64,000 bases of DNA from Hyphomicrobiaceae bacterium (GCA_016793635.1 JAEUMD010000014.1:124001-188000); one strand, 5' to 3'; counted from the first letter of the stretch, positions 35,884 through 46,533 are shown. Numbers and translations: made by a program. Notes: generated by a model from the letters alone, not told the origin.

Positions 35884-36930
35884 ATGGACCGACGTAAATT
35901 TCTGATCGCGGGCCTCGCGGCGCCGTTCGCCTTGTCGCGAAGCACGCTCGCCAAGGACCGGATCCCGATCGGCGATATGCACTTCCACCTCTTTTTCGTC
36001 GGCCCTCGCCCGGCCCACACGCAGCCGCTTGCCCGAAACATGGCATCGGGTGGCGCGACGCTCGCGACTTGGTCGATCGTCGGCGATATGCCGTGGCTTG
36101 CCCCCGCGCGCGGCGGCTTCAAGCAGAAATCCTCTCCACGTTCCGACGAGCCGAAGACTTGGCTGACGGAAGAGCTCGGCCGCGTCATGCGGCACATTCG
36201 CGAGCAGGGCCTGGGTGTCGCCCGCACGCCCGCAGACGTCGACGCCGCGCTCAAGGGAGAGCCCCACGTCGTCCTCTCCGTCGAGGGCGCGACGTTCGCG
36301 GAAGGCAACCCTTCCGAGATCGATCTGGCCCACGGCCTCGGCATCCGCTCGCTCCAGCTCGTACATTACATTCGCAACCCGCTCGGCGATTTCCAGACCG
36401 AGAAGCCCCAGCACAACGGCTTGACCGAAGCCGGCAAGCAGGTGGTTCGCGACTGCCAGCAACGCGGCATTCTCGTCGACCTCGCGCACTGCACGCCGCG
36501 GGCAGTCGAGGACGCTCTCTCCGTTGCCACGCTGCCGCTCGTGTGGTCGCATGGATCGATTACGCGATCGACGCCCGATTGGACGATGCCGACGGCGAAG
36601 GCGCGCCAGCTCAAACTCGACTTTGCCAAGCAGATCGCGGCGAAGGGTGGCGTCGTCGGCTTGTGGGCGCTTGGTGCCGATGTCGGCGCGAGTGTCGAGA
36701 GCTACACCGATCGCCTACTGCAGATGGCCGACTGGCTTGGCGAAGATCACGTCGCCTTCGGCAGCGACATGAACGCGCTGGCCAAGCCCGCGCTGGCGAG
36801 CTTTGCCGACCACCGTCGCGCCATCGAGCTGATGCTGCGGCGAAACGTGCCCGAAGCCCGCGTGCGCAAGATTGCGATCGAGAACTACGCTCGCGTTCTC
36901 AAAGGCGCAATGACCGGCAAGGCGGCGTGA
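35884..36930 (+). CDS. M19 membrane dipeptidase (renal-dipeptidase family), exported
   Basis: 348 residues. The N-terminus MDRRKFLIAGLAAPFALS is a Tat-type signal. The metal site order is HFH (residues 33-35) in GDMHFHLFF, bridging Glu near 134 in LSVEGATF, His in VDLAHCTP near 203, His in WSHGS near 221, and Asp in FGSDMNAL near 295. Most M19 enzymes have HxD at the first pair; here it is HxH. The expected job is cleavage of dipeptides in the periplasm. It is probably co-transcribed with the preceding amidase, which fits peptide turnover in the envelope. Confidence 0.88.
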   Translation: MDRRKFLIAGLAAPFALSRSTLAKDRIPIGDMHFHLFFVGPRPAHTQPLARNMASGGATLATWSIVGDMPWLAPARGGFKQKSSPRSDEPKTWLTEELGRVMRHIREQGLGVARTPADVDAALKGEPHVVLSVEGATFAEGNPSEIDLAHGLGIRSLQLVHYIRNPLGDFQTEKPQHNGLTEAGKQVVRDCQQRGILVDLAHCTPRAVEDALSVATLPLVWSHGSITRSTPDWTMPTAKARQLKLDFAKQIAAKGGVVGLWALGADVGASVESYTDRLLQMADWLGEDHVAFGSDMNALAKPALASFADHRRAIELMLRRNVPEARVRKIAIENYARVLKGAMTGKAA

Positions 36931-37140
36931 GACTAACCCAACTCGCGCGCACTAAAGCCGCGAGCCGCACTCCAAATGGAGTTCCGGGTCGGAGGGTGGA
37001 GGCGCTTTGGCACCCCGCCGCTAGGCCCCGTTCGGTCGAGCGAGCACGTCACGACTTCGGTGGAATCACGACTGTGAGCCCATCAAAGCCGATGACTCCC
37101 TCCGAATCTCACCAATGCTCGTTGAACTTTGATTAGCCCG

Positions 37141-38544
37141 TCAGCCAGCCACGCCCTTGCCCAGATGCTTCTTGGTCAGCACCTTGGCGAGTTCCACCGC
37201 CGGCTGGTCGAACGGATCGAGGCCGAGCATGCGTCCGGCAAGGATCGTCTCGAGCATGAAGTGCATGAGCAGCGCGCCGACGTTCTTTTCGTCGAGACTG
37301 TCGAGATCGATGGTGCGCACCGGGCGTCCGGCCTCGGCGAGTGCCTCGGTGATGGCCTGCGCCTGCGCCGCCACCACGTCGCCGACCGCGCGGCCACCCA
37401 TGAATCCGAGCCGCGCTTTCGCAGCGAGCGCTGCGTCGATGACAGGTCCGGTGCCTTCGCTCGCGACGCGGATCACCGTCATGTAGTGCTCGCGCGGTCC
37501 ATCCATGAAGAGCTGAAGCTGGCTGTGCTGATCGAGCGGTCCGAGCGCGGCAATCGGGCTCGTGCCCTCGCCGTTCTTGCCGAGGCTCTCCGCCCACAAC
37601 TGCACATACCAGTGCGACATGCGCGCCAGCCGGTCGGCGTAGGGCATCATGACGAGCGTGTGGATGCCCTTCTCTTTCGACAGGGCGACCGCGGCGGCCG
37701 CGCCGACGGCGGGTGCGAAATCGCGCGGATGCTTCGCGGCGATCATCGCCTCGACTACTTCGCGCGCTCCGGCCCGGATCGCGCGCGCATCGAGTCCACG
37801 CGCCATCGCCGGCATCAGGCCGACGTTCGTAAGGCACGAGAAGCGGCCACCGATACCCTCGTGATGATCGAGCATCGGGATCGACAGGCTAGCGAACAGC
37901 TCTCGCAGTCCGTTCGCCTTGCCTTCCCTTGCGGGCTCCGTGATGCCGAGGAACAGCTCGGGGATGCGTTCGCCGAGGCCGGCCTCTTGCACAGCCTGGA
38001 TGGCGATGATCGCCTGTGCCAACGTCTCCGTCGTGCCACCCGACTTCGAGGTGACGACGAAGCGGGTCGACGCGAGATCGAGATCTGCAAGCGCCCCGAC
38101 GAGCGTGCGGCCATCGAGGTTGTCGTAGAATCGCGTGCGCGGGCGTTTCCGCTGATATGCGTCGCCGCCACCGGGGATGTTCCATCCCGCGATCTGCGCG
38201 AGGGTCTGCCCGCCGAGGCCCGAGCCACCGGTGCCGAAGAAGACGATCAGCCGCGCGTCGTGGCTCAACTTGGCGAGTGCAGCTTCGGCGGCATCGATAT
38301 CGGCCGTGTCCTCAGGAATCGTCAGCAGAGGCAGGCGCCCGGTACGATAGTTGTCCTTGAGGATCGCCAGAGGATCGACCAGGCGTGTCAGGTAGCGACC
38401 GAGTAGAGTTTCGGAAAGTCCATGCCGCCCGATCCGCGCGTCCGTCGCCCCCGCGATCGACTGGCGGTAACGCATCGGAGCCTCGGCGGACGCTCCTTTT
38501 GCCGAAGTTGGTTTTGCCGGGCGGGCATCGGTATCGCTTCGCAT
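37141..38544 (-). CDS. pgi: Glucose-6-phosphate isomerase
   Basis: 467 residues. FFGTGGSGLGGQTLAQ near 101, VVTSKSGGTTETLAQ near 161, GIGGRFSCLTNVGL near 230, WAESLGKNGEGTSPI near 317, and DQHSQLQLF near 342 are PGI phosphosugar-binding and catalytic segments. It is shorter than enterobacterial Pgi and belongs to the compact clade common in alphaproteobacteria. It interconverts glucose-6-P and fructose-6-P and so links to UDP-glucose for opgH and Agt. Convergent with the M19 gene, with 210 bp between. Confidence 0.93.
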   Translation of the reverse strand: MRSDTDARPAKPTSAKGASAEAPMRYRQSIAGATDARIGRHGLSETLLGRYLTRLVDPLAILKDNYRTGRLPLLTIPEDTADIDAAEAALAKLSHDARLIVFFGTGGSGLGGQTLAQIAGWNIPGGGDAYQRKRPRTRFYDNLDGRTLVGALADLDLASTRFVVTSKSGGTTETLAQAIIAIQAVQEAGLGERIPELFLGITEPAREGKANGLRELFASLSIPMLDHHEGIGGRFSCLTNVGLMPAMARGLDARAIRAGAREVVEAMIAAKHPRDFAPAVGAAAAVALSKEKGIHTLVMMPYADRLARMSHWYVQLWAESLGKNGEGTSPIAALGPLDQHSQLQLFMDGPREHYMTVIRVASEGTGPVIDAALAAKARLGFMGGRAVGDVVAAQAQAITEALAEAGRPVRTIDLDSLDEKNVGALLMHFMLETILAGRMLGLDPFDQPAVELAKVLTKKHLGKGVAG

Positions 38545-38697
38545 CTGTTCAGGCTCACACTCGGGGTTCGATCAAATCTCGAGCCCCCGCCGGCATTTTC
38601 CGGCCAGGGGCTCGACGGGCGCGTGCGTGAGCGACAAATGTGGTCCGAATGGGTCCGCCTGCCTCGCCCAATATGGAAAACGGCCGGTCGGCGGCGA

Positions 38698-40131
38698 TTA
38701 GCCGCCACTCTGCGTGCGAACAAGCGCCGGCTTCATGTTCTGCGGCTGGCCAACCACCGTGACGATCAGTTCCTCGGGCTTCAGCAGCTTGGCCGCGACG
38801 CGCTTCACATCGTCGAGGCTGATGGCCTCGATCAGTGCGTTGCGCTTCTCGACATAGTCGATGCCGAGGTCCTCCATCTGCACGCCGAGCAACTGTGAAG
38901 CGATTTTGGCGCTGGTATCGAAGCGCAGCGCATACGAGCCGATCAGGTAGCTCTTGGCATTGGCGAGCTCCGTCTCCGTGGGCCCGTTCGTCGCCATCCG
39001 CTTCAGCACATCGCGAATCACAGTCAGAGATTCGGCGATCGACTCGTTTTTCGTCGCCACCGAGCCGAGCAGAACGGAAGCATGATCCTCGGGTTGCAGA
39101 TAGCTGTAGACCGAGTACGCCAGACCGCGCTTCTCGCGCACTTCCTCCATGAGCTGCGAAGCGAACCCGCCGCCGCCGAGGATATGGTTCAGCACGAACC
39201 CGGGCATGAAGTCGGGATCCTTGCGCGCCATGGCGCCCACTCCGAAGATCGCGACCGACTGCGGCACCGCCATATCGACGACCTTCTCAATGCCGGGCTT
39301 CGGTTGCGCTTTCGTGACGGCGAACAGCTCGGCCTTGGCAGGCAGGTCCCCGAACACCTCGTCGAGAAGCTTGCCGAGAGTTGCCGCGTCGATGTCTCCC
39401 ACCACCGTCACCGAGAGATTGGACCGCGCGAAGTTGCGCTTGCGGAACGCCTCGAGGTCGGCCGGCGTGATCGACCCTATCGACTTTTCATCACCCTCGG
39501 CGGAGCGCGCATAGACGTGACCGGAGAAGGCAGTCGCGTACCACTCCTTCGCAGCCACCTTGTTCGGATCGCGCGCGGAGAACGCGAGCTTGGCGAGTAG
39601 CTGCTTGCGCATGCGATCGACGGCATCGGCGTCGAAGCGCGGCTTCGTAAGGGCGAGGCGCAGCAGCTCGACGGATGCGGCACGGTTCTCTGTCAGAGTC
39701 TCGAAGTTGCCGTAAAAGGCGTCGCGCGTGTCGGTGAAGCTCATGCGCATGGCGAGCTCTTCCGAACGTTCCTGGAATGCGCTTGAATCGAGATCGCCGG
39801 CGCCTTCGTCGAGCATCGTCGTCAGGAAATTGGCGACGCCGTCCTTACCCTCGGGATCCTGAGTGCTGCCGCCACGGAAACCGAAGCGCATTGCCATCAG
39901 CGGCACGCTGTGGTCCTCGACAAGCCAAGCCTCGATACCGCCGGGGCTCTTCACGGATTGAATTTTCATGGCGTGAGCATTCTGCAACGTGAGGACGAGG
40001 AGAGCCAGCGCGACGATCACGGTGGCGAGGATCGCGTATACCGGCCTCAGACGGTCGGCGTCGCGAAGCGGGACTGCACGCGCGGTCGGGCGCGGAATGT
40101 AACGGGTTGGGCGCATGGGATCACCTGCCAT
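38698..40131 (-). CDS. M16 family protein, non-catalytic subunit
   Basis: 477 residues with an N-terminal transmembrane or signal segment (about 30-50: YAILATVIVALALLVLTL). The M16 alpha-beta roll is complete (VEDHSVPLMAMRFGFRGGSTQDPEG near 68), but the HxxEH zinc motif is replaced by NFLTT in GVANFLTTMLDEG near 100, so it should be inactive. The R/Y pair of the second M16 domain is kept (EVREKRGLAYSVYSY near 335). In bacteria an inactive M16 subunit pairs with an active one. The active one is encoded just upstream, with its stop 39 bp before this start. Confidence 0.92.
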   Translation of the reverse strand: MAGDPMRPTRYIPRPTARAVPLRDADRLRPVYAILATVIVALALLVLTLQNAHAMKIQSVKSPGGIEAWLVEDHSVPLMAMRFGFRGGSTQDPEGKDGVANFLTTMLDEGAGDLDSSAFQERSEELAMRMSFTDTRDAFYGNFETLTENRAASVELLRLALTKPRFDADAVDRMRKQLLAKLAFSARDPNKVAAKEWYATAFSGHVYARSAEGDEKSIGSITPADLEAFRKRNFARSNLSVTVVGDIDAATLGKLLDEVFGDLPAKAELFAVTKAQPKPGIEKVVDMAVPQSVAIFGVGAMARKDPDFMPGFVLNHILGGGGFASQLMEEVREKRGLAYSVYSYLQPEDHASVLLGSVATKNESIAESLTVIRDVLKRMATNGPTETELANAKSYLIGSYALRFDTSAKIASQLLGVQMEDLGIDYVEKRNALIEAISLDDVKRVAAKLLKPEELIVTVVGQPQNMKPALVRTQSGG

Positions 40132-40154
40132 CGGGTTGGCGTTGGGGCGCTGAG

Positions 40155-40184
40155 ATCACGTGCGGGGACATCATGTGCGGGGAC
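40155..40184. repeat. 15-bp tandem duplication at the 3' end of the active M16 gene
   Basis: ATCACGTGCGGGGAC (40155-40169) is followed directly by ATCATGTGCGGGGAC (40170-40184), one mismatch. The second unit covers the M16 stop codon (40171-40173), so the stop is duplicated. Confidence 0.9.
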
Positions 40185-41604
40185 GGGCCGCGGGCCGCGA
40201 GTCGGACGGCGCAGGACGCGCACCGGCGGTCAGGCCGCTCACAGCCTGCTTTGGCCCTGGTACCAGCGTGCCCGTCACCGACGCATTGATGTCGAGGTAG
40301 CGCGCGGCAACCCGCTTGATGTCGTCACCCGTCACCTTTCGGATGCGTTCCGGCAATGCGTCGATATCGGCGATACTACGCCCAACGGCGCGGCCCCAGC
40401 CATAGCGGCGGGCGAGCGTCGACTGGTTATCGCTCTCGTAGACGAAATCAGCGATGTACGACGCCTTGGCGCGGGCCAGAGCCTGCTCGGTGACGCCGTT
40501 GGCGACGACGCCGGCGATAACCTCGTCGATCCGCTTCTCGACCGCGGCGAGATCGCTGGTCGGGGCGGCAACGGCGTGCAGCGTGATCTTGCCGCTGTCG
40601 AGTCCACCGCCGTAGTAGCCGCCGCCGGCGGAAGCGGCGATGCGATCCTCGACGACGAGCGCCTTGTAAAGGAGGCTCGTCGAGCCCTCGGCCAGGATCT
40701 TCACCAGCAGGTCGAGCGCCTCGGCGTCATCCTCGGGAGCCGTCTGATAGCTCGGAGCGAGGTAATAGCGATAGAGCGTCGGCTGGCCGGCGCGCGGGTC
40801 GGTCAGCGACAGGCGCCGCGCCACCGAGAACGCCGGCTCCTGCGGGCGTACGCGCGGACCGCCTACCTCCGGGTTCGCCGTCAGCTTGCCGTACGTTGCC
40901 TCGGCAAGGTCACGCACCTGCTCCGGCGTCACGTCACCCGCCACAACAAGCACGGCGTTGTTCGGCGCATAGAAGCGCTTGTAGAACGCCTGCGCATCGG
41001 CGCGGCTGAGCTTCGCCATCTCGTGCTCCCAGCCGATCACGGGGGTGCCATAGGGATGGTTCTTGTAGAGGGCCGCGTCCATCTGCTCGTCGAGGATCGA
41101 GCTCGGGCTGTTGTCCACGCGCGAGCGGCGCTCCTCGAGAATTACGTCGCGCTCGGTCAGCACCTCCTGCTCGACGAGGCGCAGGTTCACCATACGCTCC
41201 GCCTCCATCTCCATCATGCGCGGCAGATGCTCTTTCGAAACGCGCTGGAAGTAGGCGGTGGCATCCTGCGAGGTGAAAGCGTTGTCCTGTCCACCCAGAC
41301 GGGCGACGATCTTCGGGAACTCGCCCGACGGGATCTTCTCCGTCGTCTTGAACATGAGGTGCTCGAGGAAGTGAGCGATCCCCGAGACACCCGGCGGCTC
41401 GTCGGCTGCGCCTGCGCGGTACCACACCATATGCGTGACGACCGGAGCGCGGTTGTCCGGGATGACGACGACTTCCATCCCGTTCGGAAGCGTGAAATCG
41501 CTGACGCGCGATTTCGTCTCGGCGGCGAACGTGAATGGAGCGTGTGCGACGGTCATGATTGCGATCACCAGTGTCGAAAGAGATTGACGGCCGAATGCGA
41601 TCAT
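40171..41604 (-). CDS. M16 family zinc peptidase, catalytic subunit
   Basis: 477 residues from the ATG at 41604; a signal peptide ends near residue 27 (AHAPFTFAAE). The zinc motif HFLEH is intact in GIAHFLEHLMFKTTEKIPSGEF near 72-76, with the downstream ligand Glu in LVEQEVLTERDVILEERRSR near 150. A C-terminal M16 domain with RRYGWGRA follows. It forms a periplasmic or membrane-bound protease with the inactive subunit encoded next. The pair sits at the end of the ileS-lspA string, an order widespread in Rhizobiales and Rhodobacterales, and is probably involved in envelope protein quality control. Confidence 0.93.
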   Translation of the reverse strand: MIAFGRQSLSTLVIAIMTVAHAPFTFAAETKSRVSDFTLPNGMEVVVIPDNRAPVVTHMVWYRAGAADEPPGVSGIAHFLEHLMFKTTEKIPSGEFPKIVARLGGQDNAFTSQDATAYFQRVSKEHLPRMMEMEAERMVNLRLVEQEVLTERDVILEERRSRVDNSPSSILDEQMDAALYKNHPYGTPVIGWEHEMAKLSRADAQAFYKRFYAPNNAVLVVAGDVTPEQVRDLAEATYGKLTANPEVGGPRVRPQEPAFSVARRLSLTDPRAGQPTLYRYYLAPSYQTAPEDDAEALDLLVKILAEGSTSLLYKALVVEDRIAASAGGGYYGGGLDSGKITLHAVAAPTSDLAAVEKRIDEVIAGVVANGVTEQALARAKASYIADFVYESDNQSTLARRYGWGRAVGRSIADIDALPERIRKVTGDDIKRVAARYLDINASVTGTLVPGPKQAVSGLTAGARPAPSDSRPAARPRT

Positions 41605-42042
41605 CGAGTTGTCCCCTGGATTCCACCGGGTCCGCGCCAAGCTCGGCGTAGCTTCGCCGCGGCGGATCATATCGTCCGCTCGCCCGGCCGGCAGTGCCTA
41701 CCGGAAGCGGACATCGGCAATTTCCGCGTTAAGATGTCGGGTTACGCCCGCGAGAAGTCAAATGACAACGTGTCCATGTCGGCATCAGCGCGGCTTATAC
41801 CGAGTGTCGCGCGAGCGAAGGGGCGTATCTGGCGAAAAGCAATCCGGGTGGCAGCACCCGCGCTGGACGGAGCACGATTGCTCGTCCTGGACCAATGAGG
41901 AGTCAAGGAATGGCCCAGCTCGGGAGACCACCCGCGCTGTGTTTCCCCGCGACGGGAGCCAGGGCTTCGCGCTACCCGCAGCACGGCTCAAGTGCCTATC
42001 GGAGACCGGCTTCGGATCTGGAGGCGACCGCGCGAGCGACGA
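41605..42042. other. 438-bp intergenic region upstream of the M16 pair
   Basis: No gene is supported on either strand. On the minus strand a TATAAG (41799-41794) could be the -10 of a promoter for the M16 genes, but no good -35 stands 17 bp upstream. Nothing else is recognised. Confidence 0.4.
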
Positions 42043-42546
42043 TCAGTCCTCGGTGTCCTCGTCGTCGTCCTTCTTGTCGCCCTGGAACATCTTCATGGCG
42101 GAAAGGAACGTCGGCCGGCAGGCTCCGGCCGGGCCGACGGCGTTGTCCGCCGAGGTATCGCCGCGCGCCTTGGCCTGCTCGTAGTGGACCTTGCAGTATT
42201 CAGCCTGCCGCCGCGCAAGCTCAGTCTTGTCGACGGTCTTCCTGCGGTCCGGATCGTTGATGAAAGCGAGATCGGCTTCCGCCTCGGGCGGCGCGCCAGA
42301 GCCCGGGACCGGCAGAGAGCCGGTGCTCGGCGGCATCACCAAACCGTTACGGGCGGCGACCTTCGGATCACCCGACTTCTGCTGCGTGGCGGAGGAAACG
42401 CCGAGGGCATCGAAGATCTTACCGTTGAGGTCGACTTCACCCGCGCCGCAGCCCGAGAGCCCGAGACACGCGACCGCCGTCGCGGTGGCGAAAGCCACGC
42501 GCCGTGCCAAGACTCCAGAACGAGTAGAACGGTTCGAAATCGTCAT
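42043..42546 (-). CDS. Small lipoprotein at the BamF/DUF3035 position
   Basis: 167 residues from the ATG at 42546 (starts at 42561 and 42600 are also open). The lipobox LSGC lies near 32-35 after a hydrophobic signal (VAFATATAVACLG). The mature protein has RNGLVMPPSTGSLPVPGSG, like the PP-rich segment of DUF3035/BamF, a central KTVDKTELARRQAEYCKVHYEQA segment, and an acidic tail (DKKDDDEDTED). In related genomes the lspA-lipoprotein-M16-M16 order has DUF3035 here. I cannot confirm the domain. Outer membrane anchoring is inferred. Confidence 0.7.
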   Translation of the reverse strand: MTISNRSTRSGVLARRVAFATATAVACLGLSGCGAGEVDLNGKIFDALGVSSATQQKSGDPKVAARNGLVMPPSTGSLPVPGSGAPPEAEADLAFINDPDRRKTVDKTELARRQAEYCKVHYEQAKARGDTSADNAVGPAGACRPTFLSAMKMFQGDKKDDDEDTED

Positions 42547-42618
42547 GGGCCGAATGGTCATGGGCCAGTGCTCCCCCGAATGCGCCTCGAATCGGCGCAC
42601 CCTCCCCGCCCCCGTGGG

Positions 42619-43167
42619 CTATCCGCCGTTTGCGGCGGCATTGCGACTCGCGATGAACGAGTCATACAGGAGCCCCACGACCCCGGCAACGATGGCCACG
42701 TCAGCGATGTTGAAGACGTACCAGTAGAACCCGAAGGCGTGGAGCGAGAAGAAGTCGGCGACGCCGCCGATCAGGACACGGTCTATCGCGTTGCCAATGG
42801 CCCCACCCATGATGAGCCCGAGGCTCCAGGCCATCAGCCGGCCGGTGCCCGAGTGGGCGAGCCAGACCCACAGGCCGAGCGTGGTTAACAAGGCGAAGGC
42901 CGTCAGAAGCAACTGTCCCGAATAGCTCGACTGATCGAGCATGGAATAGCTGACGCCTGTATTCTTGACGAATATCAGGTCGAGGAACGGCGTGACGTAG
43001 ACGCGCCCCTTTTCGGCGATGCGATAGACCAGCAGCATCCACCACTTGTGTGCCTGGTCGATGCCCGCCGTGGCCAGCGCCACCCCGAGCCCCAGCGCCG
43101 ACCAGCGGCCCCAAAGCCAATCACCCTTGCGTGGCGCGCCTCCCTGCTCGGCGCTCCCCTCGCTCAC
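42619..43167 (-). CDS. lspA: Lipoprotein signal peptidase (signal peptidase II)
   Basis: 182 residues from a GTG at 43167 that overlaps the ileS stop codon by four bases (GTGA). There are four transmembrane helices. The catalytic aspartates are in [23 protein letters not shown] near 120 and [13 protein letters not shown] near 148, and [12 protein letters not shown] near 70 is the conserved first motif. It removes the signal peptide from diacylated prolipoproteins, such as the one encoded just downstream. The N-terminal ~28 residues are an extra hydrophilic lead. Confidence 0.95.
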   Translation of the reverse strand: MSEGSAEQGGAPRKGDWLWGRWSALGLGVALATAGIDQAHKWWMLLVYRIAEKGRVYVTPFLDLIFVKNTGVSYSMLDQSSYSGQLLLTAFALLTTLGLWVWLAHSGTGRLMAWSLGLIMGGAIGNAIDRVLIGGVADFFSLHAFGFYWYVFNIADVAIVAGVVGLLYDSFIASRNAAANGG

Positions 43168-46100
43168 GCCCCGCCCCCACGGCCGTTGCGTGCGTCGATC
43201 TCGCGAACCGCAGCCGCATCGCGCGCCGAGAGGTCCGGATAGGCCGGATCGGAACCGACATCTTTGGTGATACGCCAGGACCGCGCGCACTTCTTGCCCT
43301 CGGCGAGCCTCGGCACGACGCCGACGCCCGGCACGTCGGCCAGCGTGAACGCGCCTTCCGGCAGCAGCCCTCGCACCACCTCGATGCCCGACGTGATCGC
43401 CACCTCGGCGAGGTCGATGCCTTCGACAGCCTTCGCCAGCGCCTCATCGGCAATGTAGACGACGGGCGCCGCCTCGAGCGACGAGCCGATGCGCTTGGCG
43501 GCACGCTCGAGCTCCAGCGCCCCTGTGACGACGCGGCGGACGTTGCGCACCTTCTCCCACCGCTCGGCGACGCGCTCGTTGCGCCATTGGCGGGGCAGGT
43601 GGGGGAACTCGTGCAGGTGCACGCTTTCAACCTCGCCCTCGGCGATGTCCTTGCCATGGCGCGACAGCCAGGCTTCCTCCGCCGTGAAGGAGAGAATTGG
43701 CGCCAGCCAGAGGCACGTCGCCTTCAGGATCTCGTCGATCACCGTCAGGGACGCCTTGCGGCGCAGGCTCGACGGCGCGTCGCAATAGAGCGCGTCCTTG
43801 CGGATGTCGAAGTAGAAGGCCGAGAGGTCGGTGTTCAGGAACTGCGCCAGCAGCGTCACCACCTTGCGGTAATCGTAGTCCGCATAAGCCGTGCGCACCT
43901 CGGGATCGATCTCCGAGAGGCGATGCAGCATGAGCTTCTCGAGCTCCGGCATGTCGGCCGCCGGGACGTAGTCGGCCGCGTCGAAGTGCGCGAGCGCTCC
44001 GAGCATCCAACGCAGTGTGTTGCGCAGCTTGCGATAGGTCTCGGAGAAATTCTTGAGGATGTCGGGGCCGATGCGCAGATCGTCGGAATAATCCGACGCC
44101 GCAACCCACAGCCGCAAGATGTCTGCGCCCGACTTCGCCATCACGTCCTGCGGCGCGACGACGTTGCCGAGTGACTTCGACATCTTCTGCCCCTTCTCGT
44201 CGAGCACGAAGCCGTGCGTCAGGACGACATCGTAAGGAGCATGTCCGCGCGTGCCGCAGGATTCGAGCAACGAGGAATGGAACCAGCCGCGGTGCTGGTC
44301 GGAACCCTCGAGATACATGACGCGGTCCTTGCCGCCATCCATGTGCCGCTTGATCCCCGCCAGTGCCGGGAACGAGACCGGATCGTCGAGAACGAAGGCG
44401 TGCGTGGAGCCTGAATCGAACCATACGTCGAGCACGTCGCGCACCCGCTCCCACTGCGCGGGATCGTCGACCAGACCGTCGAGGAAGCGCTCCTTGGCCC
44501 CATCGTCGAACCACACGTCCGCGCCCTTCGCGGCAAAGGCGTCGAACACGCGACGCATCAGCTCGTCGTTGTGCGCGAAGCCAGGGCCGGGGATCACGTC
44601 CTCCGTCTCGATGTTACGGAACACGGCGATCGGCACGCCCCAGGCGCGCTGGCGCGACACCACCCAGTCCGGGCGGTTCTCGATCATGCCGTTGATGCGG
44701 TTTTCGCCCGCCGCCGGCACCCAGTCGACGCGCCCGATCTCGTCGAGGGCAACCTGGCGCAGCGACCGGTTGCCGCCGCCGAGCGGCTTGTCCATCGAGA
44801 TGAACCACTGCGGCGTATTGCGGAAGATGACCGGCTTCTTGGACCGCCACGAGTGCGGATACTGATGCTTCAGCCGCCCGCGCGCGATGATGTTGCCAGC
44901 CTCGGCCAGGGCCTTGATGACGGCATCGTTGGCATCGCCCTTGTCGCCGTTCTCTTTGAGAACGCGCTTGCCCGTGAAACCGGGCGCGGCCGCCGTCATC
45001 ACGCCGTCGGCGTCGACGGTGAACGGGATGGCCGTGTCGATACCGCGCTCGCGCAGCATCTTCTGCGAGTTCATCCAGATGATGTAGTCGTCCGAGCCGT
45101 GCCCCGGCGCGGTGTGCACGAAGCCCGTGCCGGTGTCGTCGGTGACATGATCGCCATCGAGCAGGGGGACGTCGAACGTGTAGCCGAGCTCGCGGAGGGG
45201 GTGCGCACACACCATGCTGCGCAACTCGTCCGCCGATACGCTTTCGCGCCGCTCGAACGCTTCGACTTTGGCGGCCTTCATCACGTCGCCAGCGAGCTTG
45301 TCGGCGAGGATGTACCGGTCTCCGACCTTGGCCCAGTTGTTCTCCGGCGCGGCGGTCACTTCATAGAGGCCGTAAGCGATGCGCGAGGAAAACGAAATCG
45401 CGCGGTTGCCGGGGATGGTCCACGGCGTCGTGGTCCAGATGACCACGCTGGCACCGACCATCTCGGACTTGAGGCACGCCTGATCGGCGCGGCGAAGCTG
45501 CTGCGCGTCACCCCACGCGACATCCTGGACGACCTTGAACTTCACCCAGATCATGTCGGACTGATAGTCCTGGTACTCGACCTCGGCTTCGGCCAGCGCC
45601 GTCTTCTCGACGACCGACCACATCACCGGCTTCGACCCGCGATAGAGCTGTCCGCTCTCGGCGAATTTCATGATCTCGCGGGCGATGGTCGCTTCGGCGC
45701 GATACGACATCGTCGAATACGGCTTGTCCCAGTCGCCGACGACACCGAGGCGCTTGAACTCGTCGCGCTGGATCGAGAGCCACTTCTCGGCGAAGGCGCG
45801 GCACTCGGAACGGAACGCGTTGATGCCCTTCGCATCAGAGAAGTCCGGCTTCTCGCGCCCCTTGGCGCGATACTCCTCCTCGATCTTCCACTCGATCGGC
45901 AGGCCGTGGCAGTCCCAGCCGGGCACGTAGTCGCTGTCATGGCCCAGCATCTGCTGCGACTTGACCACGAGGTCCTTCAGGATCTTGTTCAGCGCATGCC
46001 CGATGTGGATGTTGCCGTTGGCGTAGGGCGGGCCGTCGTGCAGCACGAAGCGCGGCTTACCCTTGGAGCGCTCGCGCAGCTGCGCGTAAAGGTCGATCTC

Positions 46101-46241
46101 TGCCCATTTCTTGAGGAGCCGCGGCTCGAGATCCGGCAGCCCCGCCCTCATGGGGAAATCGGTTTCCGGCAGGTTGAGCGTCGCCGACCAGTCGCGCGCG
46201 CCATCGGCCTTGGTGCCTGCCCCGGATTTATCGCTTCCCAT
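43164..46241 (-). CDS. ileS: Isoleucyl-tRNA synthetase
   Basis: 1025 residues. The HIGH motif lies in [19 protein letters not shown] near 70, KMSKS in [16 protein letters not shown] near 675, and the editing domain between, with [11 protein letters not shown] near 250 and [17 protein letters not shown] near 370. The DALYCD segment of the anticodon domain is near 875. The C-terminal zinc ribbon of longer forms is absent or degenerate here: only a single cysteine is in KKCARSW near the end. First gene of the string with lspA. Confidence 0.97.
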   Translation of the reverse strand: MGSDKSGAGTKADGARDWSATLNLPETDFPMRAGLPDLEPRLLKKWAEIDLYAQLRERSKGKPRFVLHDGPPYANGNIHIGHALNKILKDLVVKSQQMLGHDSDYVPGWDCHGLPIEWKIEEEYRAKGREKPDFSDAKGINAFRSECRAFAEKWLSIQRDEFKRLGVVGDWDKPYSTMSYRAEATIAREIMKFAESGQLYRGSKPVMWSVVEKTALAEAEVEYQDYQSDMIWVKFKVVQDVAWGDAQQLRRADQACLKSEMVGASVVIWTTTPWTIPGNRAISFSSRIAYGLYEVTAAPENNWAKVGDRYILADKLAGDVMKAAKVEAFERRESVSADELRSMVCAHPLRELGYTFDVPLLDGDHVTDDTGTGFVHTAPGHGSDDYIIWMNSQKMLRERGIDTAIPFTVDADGVMTAAAPGFTGKRVLKENGDKGDANDAVIKALAEAGNIIARGRLKHQYPHSWRSKKPVIFRNTPQWFISMDKPLGGGNRSLRQVALDEIGRVDWVPAAGENRINGMIENRPDWVVSRQRAWGVPIAVFRNIETEDVIPGPGFAHNDELMRRVFDAFAAKGADVWFDDGAKERFLDGLVDDPAQWERVRDVLDVWFDSGSTHAFVLDDPVSFPALAGIKRHMDGGKDRVMYLEGSDQHRGWFHSSLLESCGTRGHAPYDVVLTHGFVLDEKGQKMSKSLGNVVAPQDVMAKSGADILRLWVAASDYSDDLRIGPDILKNFSETYRKLRNTLRWMLGALAHFDAADYVPAADMPELEKLMLHRLSEIDPEVRTAYADYDYRKVVTLLAQFLNTDLSAFYFDIRKDALYCDAPSSLRRKASLTVIDEILKATCLWLAPILSFTAEEAWLSRHGKDIAEGEVESVHLHEFPHLPRQWRNERVAERWEKVRNVRRVVTGALELERAAKRIGSSLEAAPVVYIADEALAKAVEGIDLAEVAITSGIEVVRGLLPEGAFTLADVPGVGVVPRLAEGKKCARSWRITKDVGSDPAYPDLSARDAAAVREIDARNGRGGGA

Positions 46242-46533
46242 GGTGCCCGTCCGACCGCGTTGCTTGTCCTGTCATTTCGTGGTCCGCGTCATAGCAACGG
46301 AAAGATGATCCTGCCAGCCCTGCGATCCCACCGGTCAAAGGCGTGGGCATGTCGAGGAACGCCCTCGGCGCGGACCTCTGCTGCCATCGATGCCACCACT
46401 CCCGCGCGCCGGAAAACCGATTCGCCGCAACCGCGCGGCGACGAATCGCCGAAGTCCGCTACCCGCCTAGGGTCCGCCAAAGCTCGGCGCGATTTGGGCC
46501 GGCCATGCCTCAGGCGCAAATCTCTCCGCCGGC

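Noticed and set aside
39910-41898. Plus-strand ORF of 662 codons
   Set aside because: Opposite the M16 genes, which show HFLEH and proper signals. It has Arg/Val/Leu-rich antisense composition.
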